64,000 bases of DNA from Planococcus halotolerans (GCF_003289955.1 NZ_QLZR01000001.1:186001-250000); one strand, 5' to 3'; positions 26,977 through 36,178 are shown, counted from the first letter of the stretch. Notes: a model not told the origin generated them from the letters alone. Numbers and translations: made by a program.

Positions 26977-27615
26977 ATGACAACATTATGGCAGCGTTTA
27001 AAATTCGCGGTGGCAACGGACATGGATGCAATACTCGACAAGAAAGAGGAAAAAAATCCAATCAGTTTATTGAATAAATATATTCAGGAATCGGAGAAAG
27101 AAACAGAGACTGCAGGCAAATGGCTGGAACGCCAAACAAGCTTGAGCAACAAACTGGAAAAAGAATTGCAGGAAGCTGAGAGTCTCCTCGAAAAACGCCA
27201 GGCACAGGCTGAGCTTGCCAAGGCTGCAGGCGAAAGTGACTTAACCGCATTCGCTGAACAGGAAGTTGACGCCTATAGCTCCCGCGTCGATGAACTGCGC
27301 AAGACTCTAGACGAAAATACAGCAGAAAGTGTTGCACTCGAGCAGCGTTATGAGGAAATGAAACATAAAGTAAAAGATATGAAAGTACGCCAGCTTCAAT
27401 TGATGGGCAAAGAAAACGCAACTCGCGCACATTACCAGATGGACAAAATCCTAAGCCCTGAACTGGTTGCTGAACGGATCGGTTCCTACGATGATATGGC
27501 CAGCTATATTAAATCCCTTGGCAATAAAGTTGAAGAACGCCATGAACGTTCGATAATGGAACGCCGTCTTGAAGCGCTGGAAAAAAACAGCGCTAAATCC
27601 AAAGATATTGTGTAA
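26977..27615 (+). CDS. liaH: Phage-shock-protein A homologue LiaH
   Basis: PspA/IM30 family protein of 212 residues, almost wholly coiled coil from about 25 to 195. The N-terminal helix (MTTLWQRLKFAVATDMDAIL) is amphipathic as in PspA. Forms large rings that protect the membrane when cell-wall antibiotics act on the lipid II cycle. It follows liaI by 12 nt; a terminator after it would make liaIH more abundant than the signalling genes, as in B. subtilis. Confidence 0.9.
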   Translation: MTTLWQRLKFAVATDMDAILDKKEEKNPISLLNKYIQESEKETETAGKWLERQTSLSNKLEKELQEAESLLEKRQAQAELAKAAGESDLTAFAEQEVDAYSSRVDELRKTLDENTAESVALEQRYEEMKHKVKDMKVRQLQLMGKENATRAHYQMDKILSPELVAERIGSYDDMASYIKSLGNKVEERHERSIMERRLEALEKNSAKSKDIV

Positions 27616-27620
27616 GCTAG

Positions 27621-27651
27621 AGTAAGAGGGACACGTTCCCCTCTTACTTTT
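27621..27651 (+). terminator. Attenuating terminator between liaH and liaF
   Basis: Ten-pair stem AGTAAGAGGG / CCCTCTTACT followed by TTTTC. Confidence 0.8.
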
Positions 27652-27680
27652 CTGCTGCAAAGAAGGAGGCAAAAACAGCG

Positions 27681-28379
27681 ATGAATTATTTCTCGACCAA
27701 CAGACAGGCATTTTTTGCCTTAAGCGCATTATTTCTCATATTCGTGGAAGCTGCTTTTTTTGGAAATGGCAGTGTGTTTTTGGTTCTTCTTGGCATCGGA
27801 CTCATCTATTACGGCAATAAGAACAGCCCTAAATATCGCAAATCCTATTTCTGGACCGGTTTTATCCTGATCGGCATTTCAATTCTCTCCATGTGGAGCC
27901 TGCGCCTGTTGATTTTGGCTGCGGCAGTATACCTTTTAATCCGGTTGTGGAAAGGTGAAGAATGGCAGCAGGATGTACCGATGAAAGGGCCGGTTGATAA
28001 AGGCCTGATCCAAAATAAATTCTTTTCAGCCCAGGCTACGCCCATTGAATCCTACGAGTGGAAAGATATCCACATCCAGGGCTTCGTCGGCGATCTGCTG
28101 ATTGATGCAACACAAACCGTCTTACCGAAGAAAACTTCCCTGATTTCAATTCGCCAGGGTTTTGGCAGGGTCCGTTTGATCGTTCCCTATGAAGTGCCGG
28201 TGCGGGTATATTACTCGACTGTTTTTGGGGATGCCCGTTTTTTCAACGGTGACAAGCAGCGGATCTGGTATGGCTCTGTCCATACTCAGGATGGCTATGA
28301 ACATATGGATGATGTGAAAACAGAATTGCTCGTTTCTGTCACCACGTGGATGGGAGATGTCGAGGTGATTCGCCGATGA
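27681..28379 (+). CDS. liaF: LiaF, inhibitor of the LiaRS two-component system
   Basis: Membrane protein of 232 residues: about four N-terminal helices (10-95), then the soluble 'cell wall-active antibiotics response' domain (about 120-232). LiaF keeps LiaS silent in the absence of envelope stress. RBS AAGGAGG. Its stop overlaps the liaS start (ATGA). No liaG gene lies before it, unlike B. subtilis. Confidence 0.88.
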   Translation: MNYFSTNRQAFFALSALFLIFVEAAFFGNGSVFLVLLGIGLIYYGNKNSPKYRKSYFWTGFILIGISILSMWSLRLLILAAAVYLLIRLWKGEEWQQDVPMKGPVDKGLIQNKFFSAQATPIESYEWKDIHIQGFVGDLLIDATQTVLPKKTSLISIRQGFGRVRLIVPYEVPVRVYYSTVFGDARFFNGDKQRIWYGSVHTQDGYEHMDDVKTELLVSVTTWMGDVEVIRR

Positions 28380-29419
28380 GACAGATTCTGCCACGCAGTT
28401 TATTTTTCATGTCTTTGTTCGCAGCCATCATCTTCAGTATTTTACTTGCTCTTTTAGGGCTTCCTGCTGTAAATACCTGGTCCGTCCTTTGGGAAGACTT
28501 TGTGGCTGGACTTCCATTTGGTGTCTGGCTCTTCGTTTTGATGGTGGCTCTGTCTGCGGGAATTTCCTGGTGGACCGAGTCTTTATCGCGTTCGAAAGTT
28601 CAGGATATCGAAGAAATCTTCCAGGCCCTTCTGCGCAATGAAGACCAAACTGTCATCGAAGCTGCGCAAATGAAAACTTTGCCGCCGCAACTTTCCGTAT
28701 CCATTCTAAAACTTCAAAAATTATTGGAGTCCCAGCGCAAAAGCCTGGCGCGGATTGCCAACGAGCGGGCTGAAACTCAGGACCAGATCATCCAGGAACG
28801 GCTCGTCATGGAACGCCAGCGGCTGGCACGGGAATTGCATGACTCGGTTTCCCAGCAATTATTCGCAGCTTCCATGCTATTGTCTTCCATGACTGAAGGC
28901 AAACAAGTATCGGCCGGGCTGCTGCAGACAGAAAAAATGGTGCAGCAGGCACAATTGGAGATGCGTGCGTTACTTCTTCATTTGCGACCGGCTGCTCTGC
29001 ATGACAAAAGTTTGCGCCAGGGCTTGTTTGAACTGGTATCCGAATTGAAAGAAAAAGTCTATTTTACGATTGACCATAAACTTGAAGAGGTATCTCTGCA
29101 AAAAGGTGCGGAAGACCACCTTTTCCGCATCGCCCAGGAGACATTGTCGAATACATTGCGACATTCCAAAGCCACCGAAGTCCACATCTTATTTATAGAG
29201 CGGGATAATTTTGCCATTTTACGCATTCAGGACAACGGCATCGGTTTTGAAAGTGAGCAATCGAAATCCACTTCCTATGGTTTGAAGCATATCGAAGAGC
29301 GCGCCATCGAAATCGGTGCCACAAGCAAAATTGTATCGGTTCCTTCCGAGGGAACCATTGTTGAAGTTAAAGTACCCATTGAAAGGAAGATTCCGGATGA
29401 TACGAATTCTGTTAGTTGA
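28376..29419 (+). CDS. liaS: Sensor histidine kinase LiaS
   Basis: NarL-type sensor kinase of 347 residues. Two membrane helices (about 8-30 and 43-65) enclose a very short outside loop, the intramembrane-sensing layout. The HisKA_3 phospho-site is in RELHDSVSQQ near 160, and the ATP-binding domain shows DNGIGF near 295 and a final G-rich loop. Start ATG at 28376 overlaps the liaF stop by 4 nt. Phosphorylates LiaR on envelope stress. Confidence 0.9.
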   Translation: MRQILPRSLFFMSLFAAIIFSILLALLGLPAVNTWSVLWEDFVAGLPFGVWLFVLMVALSAGISWWTESLSRSKVQDIEEIFQALLRNEDQTVIEAAQMKTLPPQLSVSILKLQKLLESQRKSLARIANERAETQDQIIQERLVMERQRLARELHDSVSQQLFAASMLLSSMTEGKQVSAGLLQTEKMVQQAQLEMRALLLHLRPAALHDKSLRQGLFELVSELKEKVYFTIDHKLEEVSLQKGAEDHLFRIAQETLSNTLRHSKATEVHILFIERDNFAILRIQDNGIGFESEQSKSTSYGLKHIEERAIEIGATSKIVSVPSEGTIVEVKVPIERKIPDDTNSVS

Positions 29420-30032
29420 CGACCACGAAATGGTCCGAATCGGTGTATCCGCTTATTTGCAGGCACAGAAAGATATGGAAGTTGCCGGTGAAGCGGCAAA
29501 CGGCGAAGAAGCTGTTAAAATGGCACTCGAATTACGGCCGGATGTAGTTCTGATGGACATGGTCATGCCGGTCATGAACGGTGCAGAGGCTACAGAAGCA
29601 ATCATCCGTGAATGGCCCGAAGCGAAAATTATGATCGTCACCAGTTTTCTGGATGACGATAAAGTGTATCCTGCGCTAAAAGCTGGCGCAGTCAGTTATA
29701 TCCTGAAAACCTCAAAAGCTTCGCGGATTGCCGACTCGATCCGTGAAACGATGAATGGCACACCGGTATTGGAACCGGAAGTGATGAGTAAAATGATGAA
29801 ACAAATGCGCCATGAACGGGTGCTGCATGAAGATTTAACCGAACGGGAAATGGAGATTCTTCTGCTGCTCGCACATGGCTATACGAACCAGGAAATTGCC
29901 GACGAGCTCTACATAGCTTTAAAGACAGTGAAATCTCATGTCAGCAATCTGCTGTCCAAGCTGGAGGTGCATGACCGGACGCAGGCGGTCATTTATGCCT
30001 TCCAGCATAAACTGGTGGCTCCACCTGAATAG
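29397..30032 (+). CDS. liaR: Response regulator LiaR
   Basis: NarL/LuxR-type response regulator of 211 residues, the same length as B. subtilis LiaR. Receiver domain with acidic pair DDHE (8-11), phospho-Asp in VLMDMVMPV near 53, and Lys near 105; the C-terminal LuxR helix-turn-helix (LTEREMEILLLLAHGYTNQE) starts near 147. ATG at 29397 follows AAAGGA and overlaps liaS by 23 nt. Copy B of the snapback repeat starts 2 nt past its TAG. Confidence 0.92.
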   Translation: MIRILLVDDHEMVRIGVSAYLQAQKDMEVAGEAANGEEAVKMALELRPDVVLMDMVMPVMNGAEATEAIIREWPEAKIMIVTSFLDDDKVYPALKAGAVSYILKTSKASRIADSIRETMNGTPVLEPEVMSKMMKQMRHERVLHEDLTEREMEILLLLAHGYTNQEIADELYIALKTVKSHVSNLLSKLEVHDRTQAVIYAFQHKLVAPPE

Positions 30033-30033
30033 A

Positions 30034-30155
30034 GAAAAGCGACAACGCCCGTTTAGCTCTGACAGGCATAAGACGATTTGGCGAAGCGGCATGTTTTCAG
30101 CCGCACAGCCAAAGTGGCTTATGACCCGAAGAGCTGGGCCGTTGGAGTCTAGACA
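30034..30155 (+). repeat. Snapback repeat, copy B
   Basis: Starts one base after the liaR stop codon. Stems: AACG/CGTT, AGCTCT/AGAGCT, CATAAG/CTTATG, TTTGGC/GCCAAA and GCGGC/GCCGC; ends GTCTAGACA. Followed by a second, truncated 5' end (GAAAAGCGACAA) at 30159. Confidence 0.9.
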
Positions 30156-30194
30156 CTAGAAAAGCGACAATATATTAAAATTAAAATAAATCCA

Positions 30195-30224
30195 CAAAAA
30201 AAGGCGGCCGCGGCCGCCTTTTCA
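30195..30224 (-). terminator. Terminator of the channel-like gene
   Basis: A perfect 20-bp palindrome at 30201-30220 (AAGGCGGCCG and its complement) followed on the minus strand by TTTTTTTG. Confidence 0.85.
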
Positions 30225-30232
30225 TTTTGTGC

Positions 30233-31981
30233 TTACTTATTCTTGAACGGGTCGTCCGTGTTTCGGTTTCGACCTGAACGTTTATCACGTGCATCTTTGC
30301 TGAAATCCTTCGGCAAATCTGTCGACGTGCCTTTTTTGTTTTGCGTGCCTGCAGTCCCTTTATAGGGATGCCTTTCATCAGGTGAAGGTTTTTCTACGAT
30401 CGGGTCAGTCGCCGCTTTTGCTTCTTTGGCCAAGCCTACTTTTTTGGCTTCCTGCTCCCTTTTTTTCTCCTCCCATTGTTCCTGGTCCACTTTGGTATCT
30501 TTCAGGCTATTTTCCATGCGGTCCAAATATCTCGATGCATGTTCTTTGCCTCCTAGTCCGAAAGCAAGACCGAACGCCAGGGCTGCTCCACCAAGAATCA
30601 GGATAAAGGCTGAATTGATGATTGAAGCCGCGATGCCCAATTGGTCAAGTGCCATGAAGAATGCGAATGCCAAAATTGCATATTTTGCAACATGGCGAAG
30701 TACATGAGGGCCACCTGAAGACTTTTTGAATACACTGCCAATAAAATCTTCAGCAAGATTAGCCAGCCAGAAACCGACAGCCAGGATTACCAGGGCCGCG
30801 ATGACAGCAGGAATGTAAGCAAAAATTCCGCTCGCCAAGGAAACCATAAACTCAAGATTTAATAATTGAAGTGCTTCAACTGTGAATAGCAGCACAATCA
30901 ATACCTGTGCTACCACGCCGATTATTCTGGCAAGTGAATAAGCAGAAGGATCTGTGTCAGGATCTCCGGTTTTATTCATCCCCATTTTTTCAGTAAGTGA
31001 GTCGACACCCAAATTCTTCATAAGTTGAATGACGAAATCTTTCACCCATCGACCAATGATAACTCCTGCTAAAACCAGGAGAATCGCTACAATAATATTC
31101 GGAATCATTGTCAGGATGTCATTAAGCATGGCAATTGCCGGTCCGGAAATTCCGCGCAAAGCAAGAACTTCAAGTGCAGCAATCGTCACAGGCAGCATAA
31201 TAAGGATAAAGGCAACGATGCCAATGACATTCGAAACACTTGTGCCGCTAAAGAATTGTGAAATCTTCAGTTTTGCAGCCAAACGATCCGTTCCGATCGA
31301 TTCCAGGAATTTTGAAAGGATTTTCTTAACGATAGTCGCTGCAATCCAGCCGATTGCAAAGATGACTGCCGCTGCAATCAGTTTCGGTATGAAATTCAAG
31401 ACGCTGTTGAGCATATTCGAGAACGGCTCACTAAGACCGTCGATATTCAACGCACTCAGGACTGCTGGCAAGAATAGCAGCAGAATCAGATAAAATGCGA
31501 TGTTGGCTGCCGTTTCTGTCCATCTCACCGTGTCCTTTTTAGAAGAACCGGTCTTTTTGGTGACTTTTCCAAAATCGAATTTTCTGCCCGCTACTAAAAT
31601 CAGGCGTTTCACAACTGTTGCAAGAACCCACGCCAGTAAAAGAATCAGGCCAGCTTTCAGGATGCTCAGGAATGCTCCGGATAAGTTATCGAAGATGCCC
31701 AGGAAAGGCGCCCCAATTGCCCCGAGGTTCAGAATGTTGAAGAATAATGCCACTGCGAAAAGTAAAATCAGGACAAATACAATTTTACTGATGATCTTTG
31801 ACAGGCTGTATTTCTGCTGTGACATGCCCGCTTTTTCATCGAGCTTAGTTTTGTCCAATAATTTATAAACTGCTTTCTCCACCAACTTGGCTACAATATA
31901 ACCGATAATAAGTACGAGAATTGCCAAGAGAATTTCGGGAAGCGCGTTCATGAAGTTATTGAAATAACCGCTGGTATCCAT
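30233..31981 (-). CDS. Mechanosensitive-channel-like protein with four TM-helix repeats
   Basis: Membrane protein of 582 residues with about eleven helices. A unit of the form (I)P-x-(I/L)-(I/L)-A-x7-G-(Y/W/V/F), the conserved TM-helix family, recurs four times: LPEILLAILVLIIGY, IPKLIAAAVIFAIGW, IPNIIVAILLVLAGV and IPAVIAALVILAVGF. The small-conductance channel beta domain is not evident. The C-terminal 110 residues are charged and disordered (KK, EK, RNRNTDD). ATG at 31981 after GGGGGAC; the frame to 32101 is too long. A weak sigma-B-like element lies upstream. Role in osmotic or envelope stress is inferred. Confidence 0.8.
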   Translation of the reverse strand: MDTSGYFNNFMNALPEILLAILVLIIGYIVAKLVEKAVYKLLDKTKLDEKAGMSQQKYSLSKIISKIVFVLILLFAVALFFNILNLGAIGAPFLGIFDNLSGAFLSILKAGLILLLAWVLATVVKRLILVAGRKFDFGKVTKKTGSSKKDTVRWTETAANIAFYLILLLFLPAVLSALNIDGLSEPFSNMLNSVLNFIPKLIAAAVIFAIGWIAATIVKKILSKFLESIGTDRLAAKLKISQFFSGTSVSNVIGIVAFILIMLPVTIAALEVLALRGISGPAIAMLNDILTMIPNIIVAILLVLAGVIIGRWVKDFVIQLMKNLGVDSLTEKMGMNKTGDPDTDPSAYSLARIIGVVAQVLIVLLFTVEALQLLNLEFMVSLASGIFAYIPAVIAALVILAVGFWLANLAEDFIGSVFKKSSGGPHVLRHVAKYAILAFAFFMALDQLGIAASIINSAFILILGGAALAFGLAFGLGGKEHASRYLDRMENSLKDTKVDQEQWEEKKREQEAKKVGLAKEAKAATDPIVEKPSPDERHPYKGTAGTQNKKGTSTDLPKDFSKDARDKRSGRNRNTDDPFKNK

Positions 31982-32021
31982 ATGTCGTCCCCCATTCAAA
32001 TTTATTGTGTTCTTAACTCCT

Positions 32022-32047
32022 ATCCCCTTGCTCTGCTTATTCAAAAC
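32022..32047 (-). promoter_or_regulatory. Weak sigma-B-like promoter
   Basis: GTTTTG, 14 nt, GGGGAT upstream of the channel-like gene. The -35 fits sigma-B; the -10 departs from GGGTAT. Confidence 0.3.
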
Positions 32048-32074
32048 CTTATATCCTTTTATATAGAGGAAACA

Positions 32075-32107
32075 GAAAAAAGGCCATGTCCATTCGGACA
32101 CAGCCTT
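32075..32107 (-). terminator. Terminator of the VanRS-like operon
   Basis: Stem AAGGC..TGTCC / GGACA..GCCTT followed on the minus strand by TTTTTTCTG. Confidence 0.75.
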
Positions 32108-32119
32108 CCCCGCTTCTTT

Positions 32120-34273
32120 TTATATACTTCTCAATGAAACAGTGACTTTAAATAAGTCGCCGTCCACTTCAATTTTCATAGAGCCGCCATGCAGATCGAC
32201 AATTGACTGGGCGATAGCAAGCCCCAGACCTGAACCCTCTGTCTGCCTGGCCACGTCTCCCCGTTTGAAGCGTTCAAATAATTCATCTGTGTTCTCACCC
32301 AATTCAAAGCGGGTAACATTTTTCATTATAAATTCCGCTTGGCCATCCGTTTCTTTCAAATTTGCAAAAACCCTGGTGCCCGGCAATGCATATTTGATGG
32401 CGTTCATTATCAAATTGTCCAAAACGCGCCACCATTTTTGGCCGTCTGCCATAATATAAACTGGCTGCTCCGGTGTTGAAATGCGGAAGTCGAGTCCTGA
32501 CGAGGAAATATCTTCTGCATGCTCAGCGAACGCTTGAGTCATCAGTTGTGTAAAGTCGACACGCTGGTGATGCAATTCCATATTTCCGCTCGCCATTTTG
32601 GAGACTTCGAAAAGATCTTCGATCAATGTTTTTAATCGCTGTGATTTTCTATCCAGAATATCCGCATACGTCATCCGGTCTTCTGTGGAAAGGTCTGGTG
32701 TTTTCATCAAGTCCGTATAGGTAATGATGGATGTCAACGGAGTCCGCAGATCATGGCTGACGTTCGTGATCAATTCCGTTTTCAGCCGTTCACTTTTTGC
32801 CTGCTCTGACACTGAGTGGCGCACCCCTTCCTTCAGCCGGTTAAGCTGAATGGCATGGTGTGCAAGAGGCGACTTCCCTTTGATAGGAATCTGTTCATTC
32901 AAACTGCCGTCCGCAATTGCCTGCGTGCTGTTCATTAGTACATTTAAATAGCCAAAACGTTTCATCATGAACAGCAATACCGGCAGTCCAATGAAAAGAG
33001 TCGCCGGCACCCATATAAGTATCGCTTCGGGAACCATGAACAACAGCATTGTTCCTGCTCCCCAGAAGAATATTACAATCAATAAAATCAGCATTTGAAC
33101 TCCAATCGATTTTTTCAAAAAAGCATATCGTGACAGCTGCAGCGAACGCTGTAAATAACTGTTTCTGAAATCATCCACCAACTTATCTGATTTATTGTAG
33201 TAGGCGTAGAGCCAGATTCCCTGAAGAATGAGCAATCCTAGGACCACAGCATTAATCCCTAAGTTCTTTATAGTGTTCCAGATAAAAGAAGCGAGGCCGT
33301 CATAGATGGTGTATTCCATTATCCTTAACGAGTTCGCCACTCCAAAAGGCAAGGCAAAAAATAAGGTGACTGCGAAAAGTCCAAGTTTTATTTCCAGCGG
33401 CCATGCCGACCATTTCCTGTATAAAGGTGTTTTTAAAAATGCGTCTTGTTCAAATTTCAACTTTGTAAACAGCAACACTATACCCGCAATCGCCAAAGCT
33501 CCCAAAAGATACAAAGTGTTCTTGATATATTCATGTCCTACGATATCAGCGCCCCGGTCGCTTGCAGCAAGAAGGGAACGATCAATCTGGACGATTCCTT
33601 TAAATTCGGCATCTGAGGCAGGAATCATCATTTCTGTATTATTGTAATTGGAATAATACAGTTCTTCACCATTGAAATGAAGCGGCGCAGCGTTTGTATA
33701 TTTCTTCTCATAAAACGGGCGGCTGCTCATCTCTCCTTTATTGAAATTTTCACCAGTCTCAATGTTGGTTAAATCGTAAACATAATAGGGAAACTGTGAA
33801 TTGAAGCTGCCTTCTTCGGTTAATATTCCATTGACTGCAACTTTAGCAGCCCTTTGTTTGTCTTCAAGAATCTTTTCCCTGACGGTTTCATCATCTGCAA
33901 AATTGTCGCGGATCGCCTGTATTTTGCCATCACGTTCTTCTGTCAGTATTTCCAGCAGGCTGTCATTTCCACTTTCACGCGCGGACTCTATGTCCGGGTT
34001 ATATTGGTCTTGAATGCTTTGAATCTGCTCAGCCAATGTGCCGTATCTGGTCCGGTATTCCTCTATTTCTTCCATCGATACTGTGAACTCGGTTTCCGCT
34101 TTTGGAGGGTCCAACTCAGTAACAATCAGCCGGTTGACGAAGTGATTGTATTCTTCTTTAAACTCAGTAGTCTCCAGATAAGATTTCCCGAAATATTTCG
34201 GGCCCAATTCCATTACGCTGAAAATACTGATCAACACGATTGATAAAGTTGTCAGCCAAAGCCATTTCTTCAT
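32120..34273 (-). CDS. Sensor histidine kinase, VanS-like, with large external domain
   Basis: Membrane sensor kinase of 717 residues. An N-terminal helix (5-25) and a second at about 250-270 flank a ~220-residue extracellular region; four further helices lie between about 290 and 455, which is unusual for this class. Then come a HAMP-like segment, HisKA with NVSHDLRTPLTS near 500, and an ATP-binding domain with NLIMNAIKYA (N-box), ELFERFKRG and GSGLGLAI. It partners the upstream OmpR-type regulator, from which it is separated by a 49-codon ORF. ATG at 34273 after AAGGGG. Signal unknown; envelope stress is likely. Confidence 0.9.
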   Translation of the reverse strand: MKKWLWLTTLSIVLISIFSVMELGPKYFGKSYLETTEFKEEYNHFVNRLIVTELDPPKAETEFTVSMEEIEEYRTRYGTLAEQIQSIQDQYNPDIESARESGNDSLLEILTEERDGKIQAIRDNFADDETVREKILEDKQRAAKVAVNGILTEEGSFNSQFPYYVYDLTNIETGENFNKGEMSSRPFYEKKYTNAAPLHFNGEELYYSNYNNTEMMIPASDAEFKGIVQIDRSLLAASDRGADIVGHEYIKNTLYLLGALAIAGIVLLFTKLKFEQDAFLKTPLYRKWSAWPLEIKLGLFAVTLFFALPFGVANSLRIMEYTIYDGLASFIWNTIKNLGINAVVLGLLILQGIWLYAYYNKSDKLVDDFRNSYLQRSLQLSRYAFLKKSIGVQMLILLIVIFFWGAGTMLLFMVPEAILIWVPATLFIGLPVLLFMMKRFGYLNVLMNSTQAIADGSLNEQIPIKGKSPLAHHAIQLNRLKEGVRHSVSEQAKSERLKTELITNVSHDLRTPLTSIITYTDLMKTPDLSTEDRMTYADILDRKSQRLKTLIEDLFEVSKMASGNMELHHQRVDFTQLMTQAFAEHAEDISSSGLDFRISTPEQPVYIMADGQKWWRVLDNLIMNAIKYALPGTRVFANLKETDGQAEFIMKNVTRFELGENTDELFERFKRGDVARQTEGSGLGLAIAQSIVDLHGGSMKIEVDGDLFKVTVSLRSI

Positions 34274-34274
34274 T

Positions 34275-34424
34275 TTAAATTTCCCCTTTGGACACCGTTC
34301 GAAGTGATGCCAGTAATTCTATCGCAGGACTATTAAAAACGGTTTCCACAAAGAACGATAAACAATAAAGAAGCGTAAACAATGCTATTGTCACGGCAAT
34401 AATCGACCATAGGTCATTTTTCAA
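34275..34424 (-). CDS. Small membrane protein ORF (49 residues) between regulator and kinase
   Basis: TTG start at 34424 overlaps the end of the regulator gene by 11 nt; the TAA lies one base before the kinase ATG. The product begins LKNDLWSIIAVTIALFTLLY, a single hydrophobic helix (about 6-27), then VETVFNSPAIELLASLRTVSKGEI. The frame fills the gap exactly, and the kinase ribosome site lies inside it. No Shine-Dalgarno of its own, so translational coupling is required. No family recognised. Confidence 0.45.
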   Translation of the reverse strand: MKNDLWSIIAVTIALFTLLYCLSFFVETVFNSPAIELLASLRTVSKGEI

Positions 34425-35106
34425 TTTTGTAGCCAATGCCCCACACCACCTTCAGATATCTTGGATTCTTTGGATCAGTCTCTATTTTTTCGCGGATTTT
34501 CCGTATATGGACAGCGACGATATTTTCTGCATTATATGCCGGTTCATTCCATACTCTCTCGTAAATGTCTCGGATAGAGAAAACTCGTCCCGCATTCACC
34601 ATCAACAGCTCAGTGATTTTGAATTCAATTGGCGTCAATTTCACCGGGTCTCCGTGAAGCAGTACTTCTTTCGCATCCGAATCCAACACAAGACCATCGA
34701 TTTCAATACGCTGTGATTTATCCTGGTAAGTACCAAGACTCACGTAACGTCTTAGTTGAGATTTAACCCGCGCCACCAGCTCCATGGGATGGAATGGTTT
34801 TGTAACATAATCGTCAGCCCCTACCGATAATCCGTGTATCTTATCCGAATCCTCCGCTTTCGCGCTGAGCATAATGATGGGGATATTACGCTGTTCACGT
34901 ATTTTGAAAGTGGCTGAAATTCCATCCAGCTTCGGCATCATAATATCGAGAATAATAACATGCACTTCGTTGGATTCCAGCAGCTCAATCGCCTTTTGCC
35001 CATTTTCGGCTTTCAGCACCCGATATCCCTCGTTTTTCAAGTATATTTCAATGCCATCCCGAATATCCTGATCATCATCAGTTACTAATACAGTAAATTG
35101 ACTCAT
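34414..35106 (-). CDS. OmpR-family response regulator, VanR-like
   Basis: Response regulator of 230 residues. Receiver domain with DDDQD (10-14), phospho-Asp in VIILDIMMPKLDG near 54, and Lys in VTKPF near 104; winged-helix DNA-binding domain from about 130, ending VVWGIGYKIEK. ATG at 35106 follows GAGGGAG; the longer frame to 35139 lacks a ribosome site. First gene of an operon with the small membrane ORF and the kinase. Target genes unknown. Confidence 0.92.
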   Translation of the reverse strand: MSQFTVLVTDDDQDIRDGIEIYLKNEGYRVLKAENGQKAIELLESNEVHVIILDIMMPKLDGISATFKIREQRNIPIIMLSAKAEDSDKIHGLSVGADDYVTKPFHPMELVARVKSQLRRYVSLGTYQDKSQRIEIDGLVLDSDAKEVLLHGDPVKLTPIEFKITELLMVNAGRVFSIRDIYERVWNEPAYNAENIVAVHIRKIREKIETDPKNPRYLKVVWGIGYKIEK

Positions 35107-35185
35107 ACAATCTCCCTCTTTTCTCACTATATTCATCATAAGGATAAAATCTTAAGCCGATACTAGGATAAAAATGAAGAAATTC

Positions 35186-36070
35186 TTAAGAAAGCTCATA
35201 ATTGTCTTCAGCTTTTCTTTTTTTGCCCATCGTCAGGACCAATATTCCGCCCAGCAATAAAACGACACCGGCCCATGAAAGTCCGCTCAGCACTTCGCCA
35301 ACCACCAGTACACCGAGTATCGAAGCGGTAAGCGGTTCTGCCAACGATAAGGTGACTGCTGATGATGAAGGGATTTTCTTTAAGCCTCTTGAAAATAGTA
35401 TGTAAGCAAGGCTGGTCGTCGCAAATCCCAGATAAAGAATAATTCCGGCATCTGCGGGAATCAGGATATAGGAAATATCAAAAAAGAATAAAGATGGAAT
35501 CAGGAAAACAGCCGCTATAGAGAAGATCAAGGCGACCGCTGGCACTGCCTCCATCGATTCCAGAACGCTTTTACTGGCAATTGCATATAATGCAAACGCA
35601 AGTCCTGCCCCCAGTGCCATTGCTATGCCCAGTACATTAACGTCTGCTGCGCCTTTATTTGCGAACAGTAAAATACAGCCAATGATCGACATCATTGTAG
35701 CTGCCGACCAAATGCGATCGGGACGTCTTTTCAAAAATAGCCATTCAATCATTCCTGCCAGGACAGGAGCACTGCCGATGGCCACAACTGTACCGATTGC
35801 GATGCCGGTCAACTGGACAGAAGAAAAAAATAATGGCTGGAACAGCGCCATACTGGCCGCTGAAATGAGTACAGCCTGCCAGGAAACATTACGAATAACT
35901 AAACTTTTGGTTATTATTGTGAAAAGAAGCAGGGAAAAACCGCCTATCATCAAACGGAATGCACCGATTGTCAGCGGATGCGCTTCTCCTGAAATGAAAT
36001 TTTGTGCTGTGCCGGTCGTGCCCCAAAGCATCGCAGCAAGCAGCACCATTATATATGGTGTCGCATTCAT
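35186..36070 (-). CDS. EamA/DMT-family transporter
   Basis: Ten-helix drug/metabolite transporter of 294 residues made of two EamA repeats (about 5-140 and 150-285), with the family strings LLWGTTGT-like at the start and LSLAEPLTASILGVLVVGE near 240. Exporters of amino acids or metabolites belong here; the substrate cannot be told. ATG at 36070 after GAGGTG; a GTG 9 nt upstream overlaps that ribosome site. Divergent from the excisionase-like gene. Confidence 0.88.
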   Translation of the reverse strand: MNATPYIMVLLAAMLWGTTGTAQNFISGEAHPLTIGAFRLMIGGFSLLLFTIITKSLVIRNVSWQAVLISAASMALFQPLFFSSVQLTGIAIGTVVAIGSAPVLAGMIEWLFLKRRPDRIWSAATMMSIIGCILLFANKGAADVNVLGIAMALGAGLAFALYAIASKSVLESMEAVPAVALIFSIAAVFLIPSLFFFDISYILIPADAGIILYLGFATTSLAYILFSRGLKKIPSSSAVTLSLAEPLTASILGVLVVGEVLSGLSWAGVVLLLGGILVLTMGKKRKAEDNYELS

Positions 36071-36125
36071 ATTCTGCACCTCGAATTCCCAGTTATATCA
36101 ATTACCATACCATTATTTCAATCGT

Positions 36126-36154
36126 TTGAGATACTGCTCTTCAGCGATTATAAT
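36126..36154 (+). promoter_or_regulatory. Sigma-A promoter of the excisionase-like gene
   Basis: TTGAGA, 17 nt, TATAAT, 25 nt before the start codon. Confidence 0.65.
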
Positions 36155-36178
36155 AAAAGAAAAAGAGGAGGCGATCTT

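Noticed and set aside
30201-30220. Perfect 20-bp GC-rich palindrome as operator or recombination site
   Set aside because: Its position just past a stop codon with a T-run on the minus strand makes it an ordinary terminator.
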